NCBI GenBank assembly: GCA_036013505.1
Contig: CP107851.1
Location: forward strand, 2,046,001 to 2,110,000
DNA: 64,000 nt
Origin: Streptomyces sp. NBC_00510
GTDB lineage: Bacteria; Actinomycetota; Actinomycetes; Streptomycetales; Streptomycetaceae
Direction: 5' to 3'
Part shown: positions 52,245-61,211 of the stretch, piece after piece
Position numbering within the stretch: the stretch's first letter is position 1
How the letters are laid out: every line of letters begins with the position of its first letter
Notes under the pieces: model-generated
Databases searched by the model: none
What the model saw: only the letters and a program-made list of their open reading frames with translations
What the model was told of the DNA's origin: nothing
Program-made: the position numbers and the translations under genes

Positions 52245-52712
52245 TTTCGGACACGCCGCTCCTATAATTCCTGCTCCTGGCTGTCCCGGCACTCGAACCG
52301 ACTCTCCGGACGTATCGCCCGAGATCCGGCGATTGAGTACCGCTACAGCTTACGGCGCGGACCCGCTCCGGCGTGCGCCGGGGGGCGGACCGATGTCGAT
52401 CCGAAAGCAGCAACGCACAAACCGTGGGTTCCTGTCCCCGGTGTCTCGCAAAATCCCGGGAAAATCATCGGCCTCATTCGCCCCGTGGTCCGCGCGCCGC
52501 GGATGCGCCGGGCGCGCGCCCACTCACTTGGCGTATCCGTACGGGGACCCGCCGGCGTCCCGGACGAAGGGATCCGCGCCGGGTGGACGGCCGCCGTCGC
52601 GGCCGTGGCCGAGCGCGGTCGAACACCACGCGGGGACGGGAGAGTTCGGCGGACCGCCCGGGACGTGCGCCGGCCCGCGCCTCCGGTCGGGGGCGCGGGC
52701 CGGCCTGCGGGG
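52245..52712. other. gene-free region between the hopanoid and glycoconjugate operons
   Basis: About 470 bases with no coding frame I can support; the frames present are R/P/G-rich shadows. The left part (52245-52340) is A/T-rich and includes TATAATTCC. The right part is spacer after the ABC ATPase stop at 52713, with no strong hairpin noticed. Confidence 0.5.
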
Positions 52713-53504
52713 TCACTTCGCGGTGAACTCCTCGTACGCCTTCAGCACGACGTCCGTGGGGCCGTCCATGCGCAGCTCGCCCTTCTCCAGCCACAGCACG
52801 CGGTCGCAGGTGTCGCGGATCGACTTGTTGTTGTGGCTGACCAGGAAGACCGTGCCGGCCTCCTTGCGCAGCTCGCGGATCCGCGCCTCGGAGCGCTTCT
52901 GGAACGAGCGGTCACCGGTGGCGAGCGCCTCGTCGATCATCAGGACGTCGTGGCTCTTGGCCGCGGCGATCGAGAAGCGCAGCCGGGCCGCCATGCCGGA
53001 GGAGTAGGTGCGCATCGGAAGGGAGATGAAGTCGCCCTTCTCGTTGATGCCGGAGAACTCGACGATCGAGTCGTAGCGCTGCCGCACCTCGTCCTGCGAC
53101 ATCCCCATCGCGAGGCCGCCGAGGATGACGTTGCGCTCGCCGGTCAGGTCGTTCATCAGGGCGGCGTTCACGCCGAGCAGCGAGGGCTGGCCCTCGGTGT
53201 ACACCTTGCCGCTCTCCGCGGGCAGCAGGCCGGCGATGGCGCGCAGCATGGTGGACTTGCCCGAGCCGTTGGAGCCGATCAGCCCGATCGCCTCGCCCCG
53301 GTAGGCGGTGAAGCTGACGCCGCGCACGGCGTGCACCTTGCGGACGTTCGGGTCTCCCTTGCGGGTGACCAGACGGGACAGGGCGCCGACGGCACTGGCC
53401 TTGCTGCTGCCGGCGCCGTGCACCCGGTACACGATGTGCAGGTCGTCCACGATCACGGTGGGGACGCGCTCGCCGCCCTCGGCGGTCTCGTTGTGCTCAG
53501 CCAC
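52713..53504 (-). CDS. ABC transporter ATPase, polysaccharide/teichoic-acid export type (TagH/Wzt-like)
   Basis: A 263-residue ABC ATPase. Walker A is GSNGSGKSTM, the signature is YSSGMAARLRFSIA, Walker B is VLMIDEALATGD, and the switch histidine is in FLVSHNNKSI. VHAVRGVSFTAYRGEAIGLIG with a missing or short Q-loop region matches the TagH/Wzt/KpsT group that exports lipid-linked polymers. It overlaps the permease gene by eight bases. It has no Wzt-type carbohydrate-binding C-terminal domain, so substrate choice lies elsewhere. Confidence 0.92.
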   Translation of the reverse strand: MAEHNETAEGGERVPTVIVDDLHIVYRVHGAGSSKASAVGALSRLVTRKGDPNVRKVHAVRGVSFTAYRGEAIGLIGSNGSGKSTMLRAIAGLLPAESGKVYTEGQPSLLGVNAALMNDLTGERNVILGGLAMGMSQDEVRQRYDSIVEFSGINEKGDFISLPMRTYSSGMAARLRFSIAAAKSHDVLMIDEALATGDRSFQKRSEARIRELRKEAGTVFLVSHNNKSIRDTCDRVLWLEKGELRMDGPTDVVLKAYEEFTAK

Positions 53505-54429
53505 GGCCGTACCTCTCCTCGGCCTTCCAGAAGTAGACGAAGCCCCCGATTCCCATGACCACGGCCCAGCCCAGCGCCAGCGCCCACACGTGCGGCGGCA
53601 GCTGCGCGGAGGTGAAGCTGTCGATCAGCGCGAAGCGCATGAGGTCGATGTAGACGGCCGCCGGGTTGACGTCCAGGGCGATCTTGACCGCGGTCGGCGC
53701 GCCCGCCGCGAAGTGGCTGATGCTGTACATGACACCGGAGGCGTACATCCAGGTCCGCAGGATGAACGGCATCAACTGCGCGAGGTCGGTCATCTTGCTG
53801 CCGAGCCGCGCCATCACCAGCGCCAGGCCCGCGTTGAAGACGCACTGCAGGACGAGCGCGGGCACGACGAGGACCCACGACGGCCCGGGCACCTCGCCGG
53901 TCATCAGCACGATCGCCAGCAGCACGAACATCGACATCAGCAGCTGCTGCAGCTGTACCAGGGTGAAGGCGATCGGCAGGCTCGCCCGCGGGAAGTGCAG
54001 CGCGCGGATCAGCCCGAGGTTGCCCGAGACGGCGCGCACCCCCGCCAGCACCGAGGACTGGGTGAAGGTGAAGATGAAGACGCCGGTGACCAGGAAGGCG
54101 ATGAAGTTGTCGACACCGCGGTCGGTGCCCAGCAGCAGGCCGAAGATGAAGTAGTAGACGGCCGCGTTGAGCAGCGGCGTCAGCACCTGCCACAGCTGGC
54201 CCAGCCGGGCCTGGGTGTACTGGGCCGACACGCGGGCCCGGGCGAACGCCGAGATGAAGTGACGGCGGCTCCACAGCTGCCGTACGTACTCGGCGAGACC
54301 CGGCCGGGCGCCGCTGACGGACAGGCCGTACTTGGCCGCCAGCTGGGACGGCGTGAGGCCGCCGCCCGCCGGGGGCACCGGGCCCACGGCGACCACACCG
54401 CCGTGCGTTGTCTCGCTCACAGTTGACAC
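53497..54429 (-). CDS. ABC transporter permease, polysaccharide export type (TagG/Wzm-like)
   Basis: A 310-residue membrane protein with about six transmembrane segments (for example LNAAVYYFIFGLLLG, FIAFLVTGVFIFTFT, MFVLLAIVLMTG, ALVLQCVFNAGLALV, ALALGWAVVMGIGGFVYF), the ABC-2 pattern of TagG/Wzm/KpsM exporters. An N-terminal cytoplasmic stretch of about 90 residues precedes them. GTG 54429 has GAGGAC six bases upstream. It partners the ATPase encoded next and should flip a glycolipid-linked product across the membrane. Confidence 0.92.
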   Translation of the reverse strand: MSTVSETTHGGVVAVGPVPPAGGGLTPSQLAAKYGLSVSGARPGLAEYVRQLWSRRHFISAFARARVSAQYTQARLGQLWQVLTPLLNAAVYYFIFGLLLGTDRGVDNFIAFLVTGVFIFTFTQSSVLAGVRAVSGNLGLIRALHFPRASLPIAFTLVQLQQLLMSMFVLLAIVLMTGEVPGPSWVLVVPALVLQCVFNAGLALVMARLGSKMTDLAQLMPFILRTWMYASGVMYSISHFAAGAPTAVKIALDVNPAAVYIDLMRFALIDSFTSAQLPPHVWALALGWAVVMGIGGFVYFWKAEERYGRG

Positions 54430-54492
54430 TTTCGTCCTCTTGGCGCGCCACGGGCCGGGCCCGTCGCGCGGGGTCACTCATTTCCGAGCTTG

Positions 54493-55395
54493 TCAGATGA
54501 TGGGGGGCCGGCCCAGTCGGGCGAGGCGCCACACGGTCCGCCACCGCATGGGCCGGCGCGGGCCGCTCGGGGTCGTCCAGCCCTCCTTGAAACCGCCGAA
54601 CCACGCTCTCAGCGCGGGGCCCGAGGGTCTGCGCAGCAGTGTCAGCAGCATCCACACGCCGAGGTAGACGGGGACCAGGGCCCACGGCAGGTTGCGGCGG
54701 GCCAGCCACACGCGGTTGCGGGCCACCATCCGGTGGTAGACCGCGTGCCGGCTCGGAGCGGTCAGCGGGTGGAACAGCACCATGTCCGCGCGGTAGTCGA
54801 TCATCCAGCCCGCGTCAAGGGCCCGCCAGGCGAGGTCGGTCTCCTCGTGGGCGTAGAAGAACTCGTCGGGCAGGCCGCCGACCTCCTGGAAGACCTCCGT
54901 GCGCACCGCGTTGGCGCCGCCGAGGAAGGTGGTGACGCGCGAGGAGCGCAGGGGGTCGGAGGCCCGCAGCCGGGGGACGTGGCGGCGCTGGGTGGTCCCG
55001 GACTCCGGGTCGGCGATCCGGAAGCTGACGATGCCGAGCCTCGGGTCCGCGGCGAAGGCCTCACGGACCAGCTCCGCGGTGTCCTCGTTCGGCAGCAGTC
55101 CGTCGTCGTCCAGGAAGAGCAGGACGTCCACCTCGCCGCCACCGGGGCCGAAGGCCTCGATGCCGACGTTGCGGCCGCCGGGGATGCCCAGGTTCTCGGG
55201 CAGCTCGACGGCCCGCACCCCGGCGGGCAGCTCGGGCAGCGGTGAACCGTTGCCGACCACGGCGACCTCGATCGCCGGGCCGCGCTGCTTGGCGACCGAG
55301 TCCAGCAGGTCGCGCAGTTCCTCGGGGCGGTTGCCCATGGTGATGATCACCGCGCCGAGGCGGATCGTTCCGGCGGACGTCCCCACGGCGCTCAC
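54493..55395 (-). CDS. GT2-family glycosyltransferase
   Basis: A 300-residue GT-A glycosyltransferase. Opening VIITMGNRPEELRDLLDSV, the nucleotide-sugar DXD in LFLDDDGLLPNED, and the acceptor motif FYAHEETDLAWRALDAGW (ED/EXD base) are intact. The C terminus has one hydrophobic stretch (VPVYLGVWMLLTLL), which may bring it to the membrane. GTG 55395 is inside the CDP-alcohol phosphotransferase stop (GTGA). It presumably adds a sugar to the lipid-linked intermediate exported by the ABC pair. Confidence 0.9.
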   Translation of the reverse strand: MSAVGTSAGTIRLGAVIITMGNRPEELRDLLDSVAKQRGPAIEVAVVGNGSPLPELPAGVRAVELPENLGIPGGRNVGIEAFGPGGGEVDVLLFLDDDGLLPNEDTAELVREAFAADPRLGIVSFRIADPESGTTQRRHVPRLRASDPLRSSRVTTFLGGANAVRTEVFQEVGGLPDEFFYAHEETDLAWRALDAGWMIDYRADMVLFHPLTAPSRHAVYHRMVARNRVWLARRNLPWALVPVYLGVWMLLTLLRRPSGPALRAWFGGFKEGWTTPSGPRRPMRWRTVWRLARLGRPPII

Positions 55396-56177
55396 CTCAG
55401 CCTGCTCGACGCGAGGATCGACACCAGGTGCAGCAGCGTCTGCAGCACGGCGATGGCGGCCAGGAGGCAGACGGCGATGCGGGTGAAGAGCAGGTCGCCG
55501 TGGACGAAGTCCGCGACACCGGCGGCCAGGATCAGCAGCGAGGCCTCGACACCGCCCACCAGCCGGTGGAACTTCAGCGCGGCCGCGGCCTTGCGGGCCA
55601 GCGCCAGTCCGGAGGACCGGGGCACGGAGGCCTCGTCCTGGACGGCGGACAGACCGCTGCGGGAGCGGGCCACGTCCACCAGGTCCGTCTCGGCCTTGAT
55701 CAGGATCGCGCCGAGCGCGGCCAGCGTCCCGAGGAACGCCCAGCCCCACTGGGTGGTGGCGCCGTCGCGGTGGAAGAGGTCGGCCGCGCGCAGCCCGAAG
55801 CCGACCAGCAGCGCCGCCTCGGACAGGTAGTGCCCCACCCGGTCGAGGTAGACGCCGGTGATCGAGGTCTGCTTGCGCCAGCGCGCGACCTCGCCGTCGA
55901 CGCAGTCCAGCAGCAGGTACAGCTGGATCAGCAGCGCGCCGGCGACGGCGCCGGGCAGGCCGGGCACGAGCAGCGCCGCGCCGGCCGCGATGCCCGCGAC
56001 GATCATGAGGTACGTGAGCTGGTTGGGGGTCACCCGGCTGTTGACGAGGTGCCGGGTCCAGCGCAGCGAGATCTCCCGCATGTAGATGCGCCCGGCCCAG
56101 TGCTCACCGCTGCGCCGGTCCTTCAGCCCCGAGGGGTGAACGACCGGCCGCAGCTCAGCTACCGATGGTTTTGGCAT
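55392..56177 (-). CDS. CDP-alcohol phosphotransferase with His in the last motif position
   Basis: A 261-residue membrane enzyme of the CDP-OH family. The active-site motif DxxDGxxAR(x8)GxxxDxxxD appears as LLDCVDGEVARW...GVYLDRVGHYLSE, but the last aspartate, the catalytic base, is histidine. About five transmembrane helices are visible (LMIVAGIAAGAALLV, ALLIQLYLLL, FLGTLAALGAILI and others). ATG 56177 overlaps the upstream dehydrogenase gene by 23 bases. It would transfer a phospho-alcohol from a CDP-activated donor to an acceptor alcohol. The His change may mean altered or lost chemistry. Confidence 0.88.
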   Translation of the reverse strand: MPKPSVAELRPVVHPSGLKDRRSGEHWAGRIYMREISLRWTRHLVNSRVTPNQLTYLMIVAGIAAGAALLVPGLPGAVAGALLIQLYLLLDCVDGEVARWRKQTSITGVYLDRVGHYLSEAALLVGFGLRAADLFHRDGATTQWGWAFLGTLAALGAILIKAETDLVDVARSRSGLSAVQDEASVPRSSGLALARKAAAALKFHRLVGGVEASLLILAAGVADFVHGDLLFTRIAVCLLAAIAVLQTLLHLVSILASSRLR

Positions 56178-57216
56178 AGTCGGCGTATGCGTCCCTGATC
56201 TGGTCGGTGGAGAGCTCCAGGTGCTCCAGGATCGTGTAACGCCCGGGGCGGGTCTGCGGAGCGTATTCGACGGCCGTGACGAACTCGGCCTCGGTGAAAC
56301 CGATTTCACCCGGCGTGGTGGGCAGCCCGTGGCGGTGCAGCACCTCCGCGAAGAGGCCGGCCTCGTCCTTGGCGCCGCGCAGGAACATCGCGAAGGCGGC
56401 ACCGATGCCGACCTGCTCGCCGTGGGCGGCGGCCCGCTTGGGGTACAGCAGGTCGATCGCGTGGCTGATCTCGTGGCACGCCCCGGAGGCGGGACGGCTG
56501 TCGCCGCTGATCGACATCGCGATGCCGGTGAGCACCAGCGCCTCGGACAGCACGGTCAGGAACTCGTCCTCACCCGTGCCGCCGGGGTGCCGCAGCACCG
56601 ACTCGCCGGCGGCCCGCGCCATGGCGGCGGCCAGCCCGTCGATCGGCTCACCGGTCTCGCGGTGGGACAGCTCCCAGTCCGCGATCGCCGAGATGTTGGA
56701 CAGGGCGTCGCCGATGCCGGAGCGCACGTAGCGGACCGGGGCCTCGCGGATCACGTCCAGGTCGATGACGAGCCCGATCGGGGTCGGCACGCCGTAGGAA
56801 CCGCGGCCGTTGTCGTTGTCCAGGGTGGACACCGGCGAGCAGATGCCGTCGTGCGAGAGGTTGGTCGCCACCGCCACCAGCGGCAGGCCGACGCGTGCGG
56901 CGGCGTACTTGGCGGCGTCGATGATCTTGCCGCCGCCGAGCCCGACCACCGCGTCGTAGCGGTTGCCGCGCATGGCGTCGGCGAGCTTCACCGCGCCGTC
57001 GATGGAACCGCCTTCGACCGCGTACCAGTCGGCGCCCGGCAGTGCCGGGGCGAGCCGCTCCCGCAGGACGGCCCCCGAACCGCTGCTTATGGCGATGGCC
57101 AGCCTGCCGGAACTGGAGATGCGCTGGTCGGCGAGTACGGTCGCCAGGTCGTCCAGGGCCCCGGCACGGATGTCGACGACGACCGGCGAGGGGATGAGCC
57201 TCGTCAGTACCGGCAC
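56155..57216 (-). CDS. glycerol-1-phosphate dehydrogenase-like enzyme
   Basis: A 353-residue member of the iron-containing-alcohol-dehydrogenase/dehydroquinate-synthase superfamily closest to sn-glycerol-1-phosphate dehydrogenase (EgsA/AraM). Marks are VVGLGGGKIIDAAKYAA, VATNLSHDGICSPVSTLD, GACHEISHAIDLLYP (metal histidines) and AAHGEQVGIGAAFAM. It would reduce dihydroxyacetone phosphate to glycerol-1-phosphate. GTG 57216 overlaps the cytidylyltransferase end by 13 bases. In this operon it probably makes the alcohol phosphate activated by that enzyme. 2-deoxy-scyllo-inosose-like or other substrates are possible. Confidence 0.85.
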   Translation of the reverse strand: MPVLTRLIPSPVVVDIRAGALDDLATVLADQRISSSGRLAIAISSGSGAVLRERLAPALPGADWYAVEGGSIDGAVKLADAMRGNRYDAVVGLGGGKIIDAAKYAAARVGLPLVAVATNLSHDGICSPVSTLDNDNGRGSYGVPTPIGLVIDLDVIREAPVRYVRSGIGDALSNISAIADWELSHRETGEPIDGLAAAMARAAGESVLRHPGGTGEDEFLTVLSEALVLTGIAMSISGDSRPASGACHEISHAIDLLYPKRAAAHGEQVGIGAAFAMFLRGAKDEAGLFAEVLHRHGLPTTPGEIGFTEAEFVTAVEYAPQTRPGRYTILEHLELSTDQIRDAYADYAKTIGS

Positions 57217-57953
57217 GCGATCTCCCGGGCACGGTTCAGGTCGTCGTGGTTGTCGATCTCGACCCAGGAGACCTCGCCGATGGGGGCGACGTCGACCTGG
57301 AAGCCGCGGTTGACCAGCTCCTGGTAGCCGTCCTCGTAGTACAGCTGCGGGTCGCGCTCGTAGGTGGCCTTCAGCGCGTCGGCGAGGTCGGCGGCGGCCT
57401 CGCCCTCGATGAGGGTGACGCCGATGTACTCACCGGTGGCGGACGCCGGGTCCATCAACTTGGTGATCCGCTGGACGCCCTTGCCCTCGGCCGTGATGAC
57501 CTTCATCTCCTCGTCGGCGAGCTGCTTCACCGTGTCGAGGGCGAGGACGATGCGCTGCCCGTTGCCACGGGCGGCGAGCAGCGTCTTCTCGACGGAGACC
57601 GGGTGCACGGTGTCGCCGTTGGCGAGGATGACGCCTTCCTTGATGACGTCACGGGCGCACCACAGGGAGTAGGCGTTGTTCCACTCCTCGGCCTTGTCGT
57701 TCTCGACGAGGTGGAGCTTCAGGCCGTACTTGGCCTCCAGCTCGGCCTGCCGCTCGTAGACGGCCTCCTTGCGGTAGCCCACGACGATGGCGGCCTCGGT
57801 CAGGCCGACCTCGGCGAAGTTGCCCAGCGTGAGGTCCAGCACGGTCGTGGTCCCCTCACCCGCCGGGTCCACGGGCACCAGGGCCTTCGGCAGGGTGTCG
57901 GTGTAGGGGCGCAGTCGCCGTCCGGCGCCGGCCGCCAGCACGAGGCCGATCAT
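57204..57953 (-). CDS. cytidylyltransferase-like nucleotidyltransferase
   Basis: A 249-residue GT-A-fold nucleotidyltransferase of the phosphocholine/inositol-phosphate cytidylyltransferase (LicC-like) group. The nucleotide-binding motif is VLAAGAGRRLRPYTDTLPKAL. Others are VVGYRKEAVYERQ, NNAYSLWCARDVIKEG, ILANGDTVHPVSVEKTLL and WVEIDNHDDLNRAREIA. It should activate an alcohol phosphate with CTP for the CDP-alcohol phosphotransferases encoded on both sides. It is coupled by ATGA to the DUF5941 gene. The nucleotide used is inferred from context. Confidence 0.88.
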   Translation of the reverse strand: MIGLVLAAGAGRRLRPYTDTLPKALVPVDPAGEGTTTVLDLTLGNFAEVGLTEAAIVVGYRKEAVYERQAELEAKYGLKLHLVENDKAEEWNNAYSLWCARDVIKEGVILANGDTVHPVSVEKTLLAARGNGQRIVLALDTVKQLADEEMKVITAEGKGVQRITKLMDPASATGEYIGVTLIEGEAAADLADALKATYERDPQLYYEDGYQELVNRGFQVDVAPIGEVSWVEIDNHDDLNRAREIACRY

Positions 57954-59695
57954 GCAGGTCCTCCAGTTTCGTCGTGTACAGCGGGTGCTTGTGATGACAC
58001 CCAGAAGCCGATGCTCTCGGTGAGCACCACCACCGCCAGCGCGACGGCGAGGACCGTCAGCGCGACCGTGAAACCCACGTTGTGAGCGAGGGCCGCGGCC
58101 GCCGCCGTGACCAGCAGTGCCCGGCCTTCGTGACCGCCGGTCGCGCGGACCAGGCCCCGCGGGGGCGCACCGGTCCCGCCGCGGATGCGGTAGACCGTGT
58201 CGTAGTGATGGTAGGCGACCGCGGCCACCAGCCCGAAAGCCGCGGGCAATGCTCCGTTCACATCGGAGACCGCCGCGAGCACCAGGATGGTTCCGTATTC
58301 GGCCGCGCGGAAGACCGGCGGCACGATCCAGTCGAGGGCTCCCTTGAGCGGCCGGGAGACCGCGAGGGCCGACGTCACGGCGTAGCAGCCGGCGGCGACC
58401 GGCGGCCACGGGCTGCCGACCGGGGCGAGCAGCGACGTGGCGATCATCACTGCCGCGCCCAGCAGGGCGGCCGCGGGGATGCCGCGGCCCCGGAAGAGAC
58501 GCGCGAGGCCCTCACCGAGCGGGCCGGTGTCGGCGAGGTCGGCCAGCGCCCGGGCCGCGGCGTCGCCGCAGGGTGCCGCGCCGCGCACCGAGCGCAGCAC
58601 GCGGCCCGCCGTCGTGTAGCAGGCGGCCAGTCCGGAGGCGACGAGGAGCACGGTGAAGGTGATGCGCGGCGTGGTCGCCGCGGTGAGCACCGCGATCAGC
58701 GCCCAGCGTTCGCCGATGGGCAGCACGATCATGCGGCGCAGCCACACCGTCCAGCCGACGCGGTCGAGCTTCCGGGACAGCGCCGCCGCGCCGGTGCCGG
58801 TCGCGGCGTCCTGAGCGGACTCGGCGAAGGCGAAGTCCACGAGGTGGCGGCAGGTCTGCAGCAATATGGCGCCGAGCGCCAGCGCCCACACGTCGTCACC
58901 GCCGCGGGCCGCGCCGACCGCCAGGCCCGCGTAGTACGCGTACTCCTTGGCGCGGTCAAAGGTCGCGTCCAGCCAGGCGCCGAGCGTGGAGTACTGCAGC
59001 GAGTAGCGGGCCAGCTGGCCGTCGGCGCAGTCCAGGACGAAGGACGTCAGCAGCAGCACGCCCGCGGCGACGAAACCCGGCCGGGTGCCGGTGGCCGCGC
59101 AGCCGGCCGCGACCAGGGCCACCAGCAGCGAGGCGGTGGTCACCTGGTTCGGGGTGAGCCCGCGGCGGGCGCACCAGCGCGCGATGTGGCGGGAGTAGGG
59201 GCTGATGAAGAACGTGGTGAAGAAGCCGTCACGGGACTTGACGGCGCTGCGCAGCCGCACCGCCTCGTCGTCCACGGCGGCGACGGCCGCCTCGGCGCTC
59301 ACGCGCCCCGCGGCGTCGGCCGGTACGGTCGCGATCAGTACGCCGAGCTCAGGACGGTGCACGCGGACGCCGTCCTTCTCCATGCGCCCGGCGAGCCGGT
59401 CGGCGAGGGTCTCCCCCTCGCCCGCGACCTTGTCCCCGGTCTCCGCGAGGGCTCGTGCCAGGGCCGGGCGGGCGGCGGGCCGCACCGAGACGGCGCCCGG
59501 CACGGCGGAGGCGTCGAAACGCGGATCGATCAGCCCCAGGCGCAGCGCGTGCAGGTGCCCGACGAAGCACGGGTCGACCACGGCGACGCGGTCGGCCGCC
59601 GGGGCGGCGCGCAGGCTCGCCGCGAGCGAGGCGGCGTCCTCCGCGGTGACGACCTCGAAGCCGAGGTTCCGCAGGTCGCCCTCGATCGGCGACAT
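57950..59695 (-). CDS. DUF5941 / CDP-alcohol phosphotransferase multidomain membrane protein
   Basis: A 581-residue protein. Residues 1-160 are a soluble domain (VVDPCFVGHLHALRLGLIDP). Residues about 165-370 are a CDP-alcohol phosphotransferase with the complete motif DCADGQLARYSL...GAWLDATFDRAKEY. The C-terminal 200 residues, matching DUF5941 from memory, have several transmembrane helices. The frame continues upstream of ATG 59695 without a stop into STAILTGTPVA, which resembles the true start of homologues as I recall them, but only a CTG (59731) is available there. It is the first gene of the leftward operon. Confidence 0.88.
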   Translation of the reverse strand: MSPIEGDLRNLGFEVVTAEDAASLAASLRAAPAADRVAVVDPCFVGHLHALRLGLIDPRFDASAVPGAVSVRPAARPALARALAETGDKVAGEGETLADRLAGRMEKDGVRVHRPELGVLIATVPADAAGRVSAEAAVAAVDDEAVRLRSAVKSRDGFFTTFFISPYSRHIARWCARRGLTPNQVTTASLLVALVAAGCAATGTRPGFVAAGVLLLTSFVLDCADGQLARYSLQYSTLGAWLDATFDRAKEYAYYAGLAVGAARGGDDVWALALGAILLQTCRHLVDFAFAESAQDAATGTGAAALSRKLDRVGWTVWLRRMIVLPIGERWALIAVLTAATTPRITFTVLLVASGLAACYTTAGRVLRSVRGAAPCGDAAARALADLADTGPLGEGLARLFRGRGIPAAALLGAAVMIATSLLAPVGSPWPPVAAGCYAVTSALAVSRPLKGALDWIVPPVFRAAEYGTILVLAAVSDVNGALPAAFGLVAAVAYHHYDTVYRIRGGTGAPPRGLVRATGGHEGRALLVTAAAAALAHNVGFTVALTVLAVALAVVVLTESIGFWVSSQAPAVHDETGGPA

Positions 59696-59731
59696 CGCGA
59701 CCGGCGTACCGGTGAGGATGGCGGTCGACAG

Positions 59732-60224
59732 AAGGACTCATCTCCCTGGACGTGCGTGTGTACTCGGCGCCTGCCGGGGACGCCGCCGCCATGGGGTGCG
59801 ACGCGCCGCGGGGCCGTGTCGGCAGAGGCTATCGGATTCCCGGAAGGCTCCGTTCACCGGCCGTTTCCCCTGCGGTGGGCCGCTGGGCGTGATCATCATG
59901 GTCGATCGCACGGGCGTCGACAACCGCCCGGTACGCCCCGTGGAACGGGGGTCACGGTGGGTGCCGGGAAGCACCCGCCCGCTCCGGGAGGGGTGCCGGG
60001 TGGTCCTCGAACGGCCCGAGGGCTCGCGGTGGGGGACCGGGACGTCGTCGGGTCCCGGTGCCGGTCCGGTGCCCGTCGGCGTTCCTCGACCCGGTTTCTA
60101 CCGGCGTGCGGAACTCACCCACCGAGGGAGCGCCGTGCCCCGTGGGTCCGGCCCCCGCCGTGGTGACCCCGAGGCGGCAGGTCCACGCCCACCCGCTCCC
60201 GCGCCGAACCACTAGGGTGGCGCC
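59732..60224. other. gene-free divergent region before galE-like gene
   Basis: About 490 bases between divergent operons. Frames here are shadow-like (R/P/G-rich), and I support no gene. A lower-G+C spot, GATCATCATGGTCGATC (59891-59907), could hold a promoter or operator, but no clear pair of -10/-35 hexamers stands out. Confidence 0.4.
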
Positions 60225-61211
60225 ATGACTTGGTTGATCACCGGCGGGGCCGGCTTCATCGGATCTCACGTGGTGCGGGCGATGAGCGGCGCGGGCGAGC
60301 GCGTGGTCGTGCTCGACGACGGCTCGGCCGGTGTGCCGGCCCGGGTGCCCGCGGACGTCCCCGTGGTGACCGGCTCCGTCCTGGACCGCGCCGTGCTGGA
60401 CCGCGCGATCGCGGAGCACGGCGTCATGGGCGTCGTGCACCTGGCCGCCAGGAAGCAGGTCGGCGAGTCGGTGGAGCAGCCGCTGCGCTACTACCGGGAG
60501 AACCTCGGCGGCCTCGGGACGCTGCTGGAGGCGGTGGCGGACGCGGGGATCGGCCGTTTCGTCTTCTCCTCCTCCGCCGCCGTGTACGGCCTGCCCGACG
60601 TGCCGCTGGTGACCGAGTCCACGCCGTGCCTGCCGCTGAGCCCCTACGGCGAGACCAAGCTGGCCGGCGAGTGGCTGGTCCGCGCGGCCGGGCGGGCGCA
60701 CGGGATCTCCACCGCCTGCCTGCGCTACTTCAACGTCGCGGGGGCGGCCGAGCCCCGGCTGGCCGACACCGGGGTGTTCAACATCGTCCCGATGGTCTTC
60801 GACAAGCTGACCCGCGGCGAGGCCCCGCAGATCTTCGGCGACGACTACCCCACCCCCGACGGCACGTGCGTGCGCGACTACATCCACGTCGAGGACCTCG
60901 CCGACGCCCATCTCGCGGCCGCCCGCTGGGTCGGCGAGCGCGACGGCGGCACGGACCTGACGGTGAACATCGGACGCGGTGAGGGCGTCTCCGTCCGGGA
61001 GCTGATCGACATCGTCCTCGAGGTCACCGGCCGCAAGGACGTCGCGCCGGTGATCATGCCGCGGCGCGCGGGCGACCCGGCGAGCGTGGTCGCCTCGTCC
61101 GCGCTGATCCGCCGGGAACTGGGCTGGACGGCGAGCCGCGGCGTCCGCGAGATGGTGGAGTCCGCGTGGGAGGGCTGGTGCCTGAACCACCCGCAGGCGC
61201 GCGGCGCCTGA
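60225..61211 (+). CDS. galE: UDP-glucose 4-epimerase-type NDP-sugar epimerase
   Basis: A 328-residue extended short-chain dehydrogenase. The NAD fold is ITGGAGFIGSHVVRAM, then HLAARKQVGESVEQPLRYY, the catalytic FSSSAAVYG serine and YGETK Tyr/Lys, RYFNVAGA, and the sugar-binding GTCVRDYIHVEDLADAH. This pattern fits GalE, interconverting UDP-glucose and UDP-galactose. It may supply galactose to one of the two glycan loci in the window, though it is transcribed alone. The leader AGGGTGG is a weak ribosome-binding site. Confidence 0.9.
   Translation: MTWLITGGAGFIGSHVVRAMSGAGERVVVLDDGSAGVPARVPADVPVVTGSVLDRAVLDRAIAEHGVMGVVHLAARKQVGESVEQPLRYYRENLGGLGTLLEAVADAGIGRFVFSSSAAVYGLPDVPLVTESTPCLPLSPYGETKLAGEWLVRAAGRAHGISTACLRYFNVAGAAEPRLADTGVFNIVPMVFDKLTRGEAPQIFGDDYPTPDGTCVRDYIHVEDLADAHLAAARWVGERDGGTDLTVNIGRGEGVSVRELIDIVLEVTGRKDVAPVIMPRRAGDPASVVASSALIRRELGWTASRGVREMVESAWEGWCLNHPQARGA

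Noticed and set aside
52245-52340. A/T-rich island examined for a tRNA gene
   Set aside because: No cloverleaf, T-loop GTTCGA box with matching stems, or CCA-end arrangement could be built.
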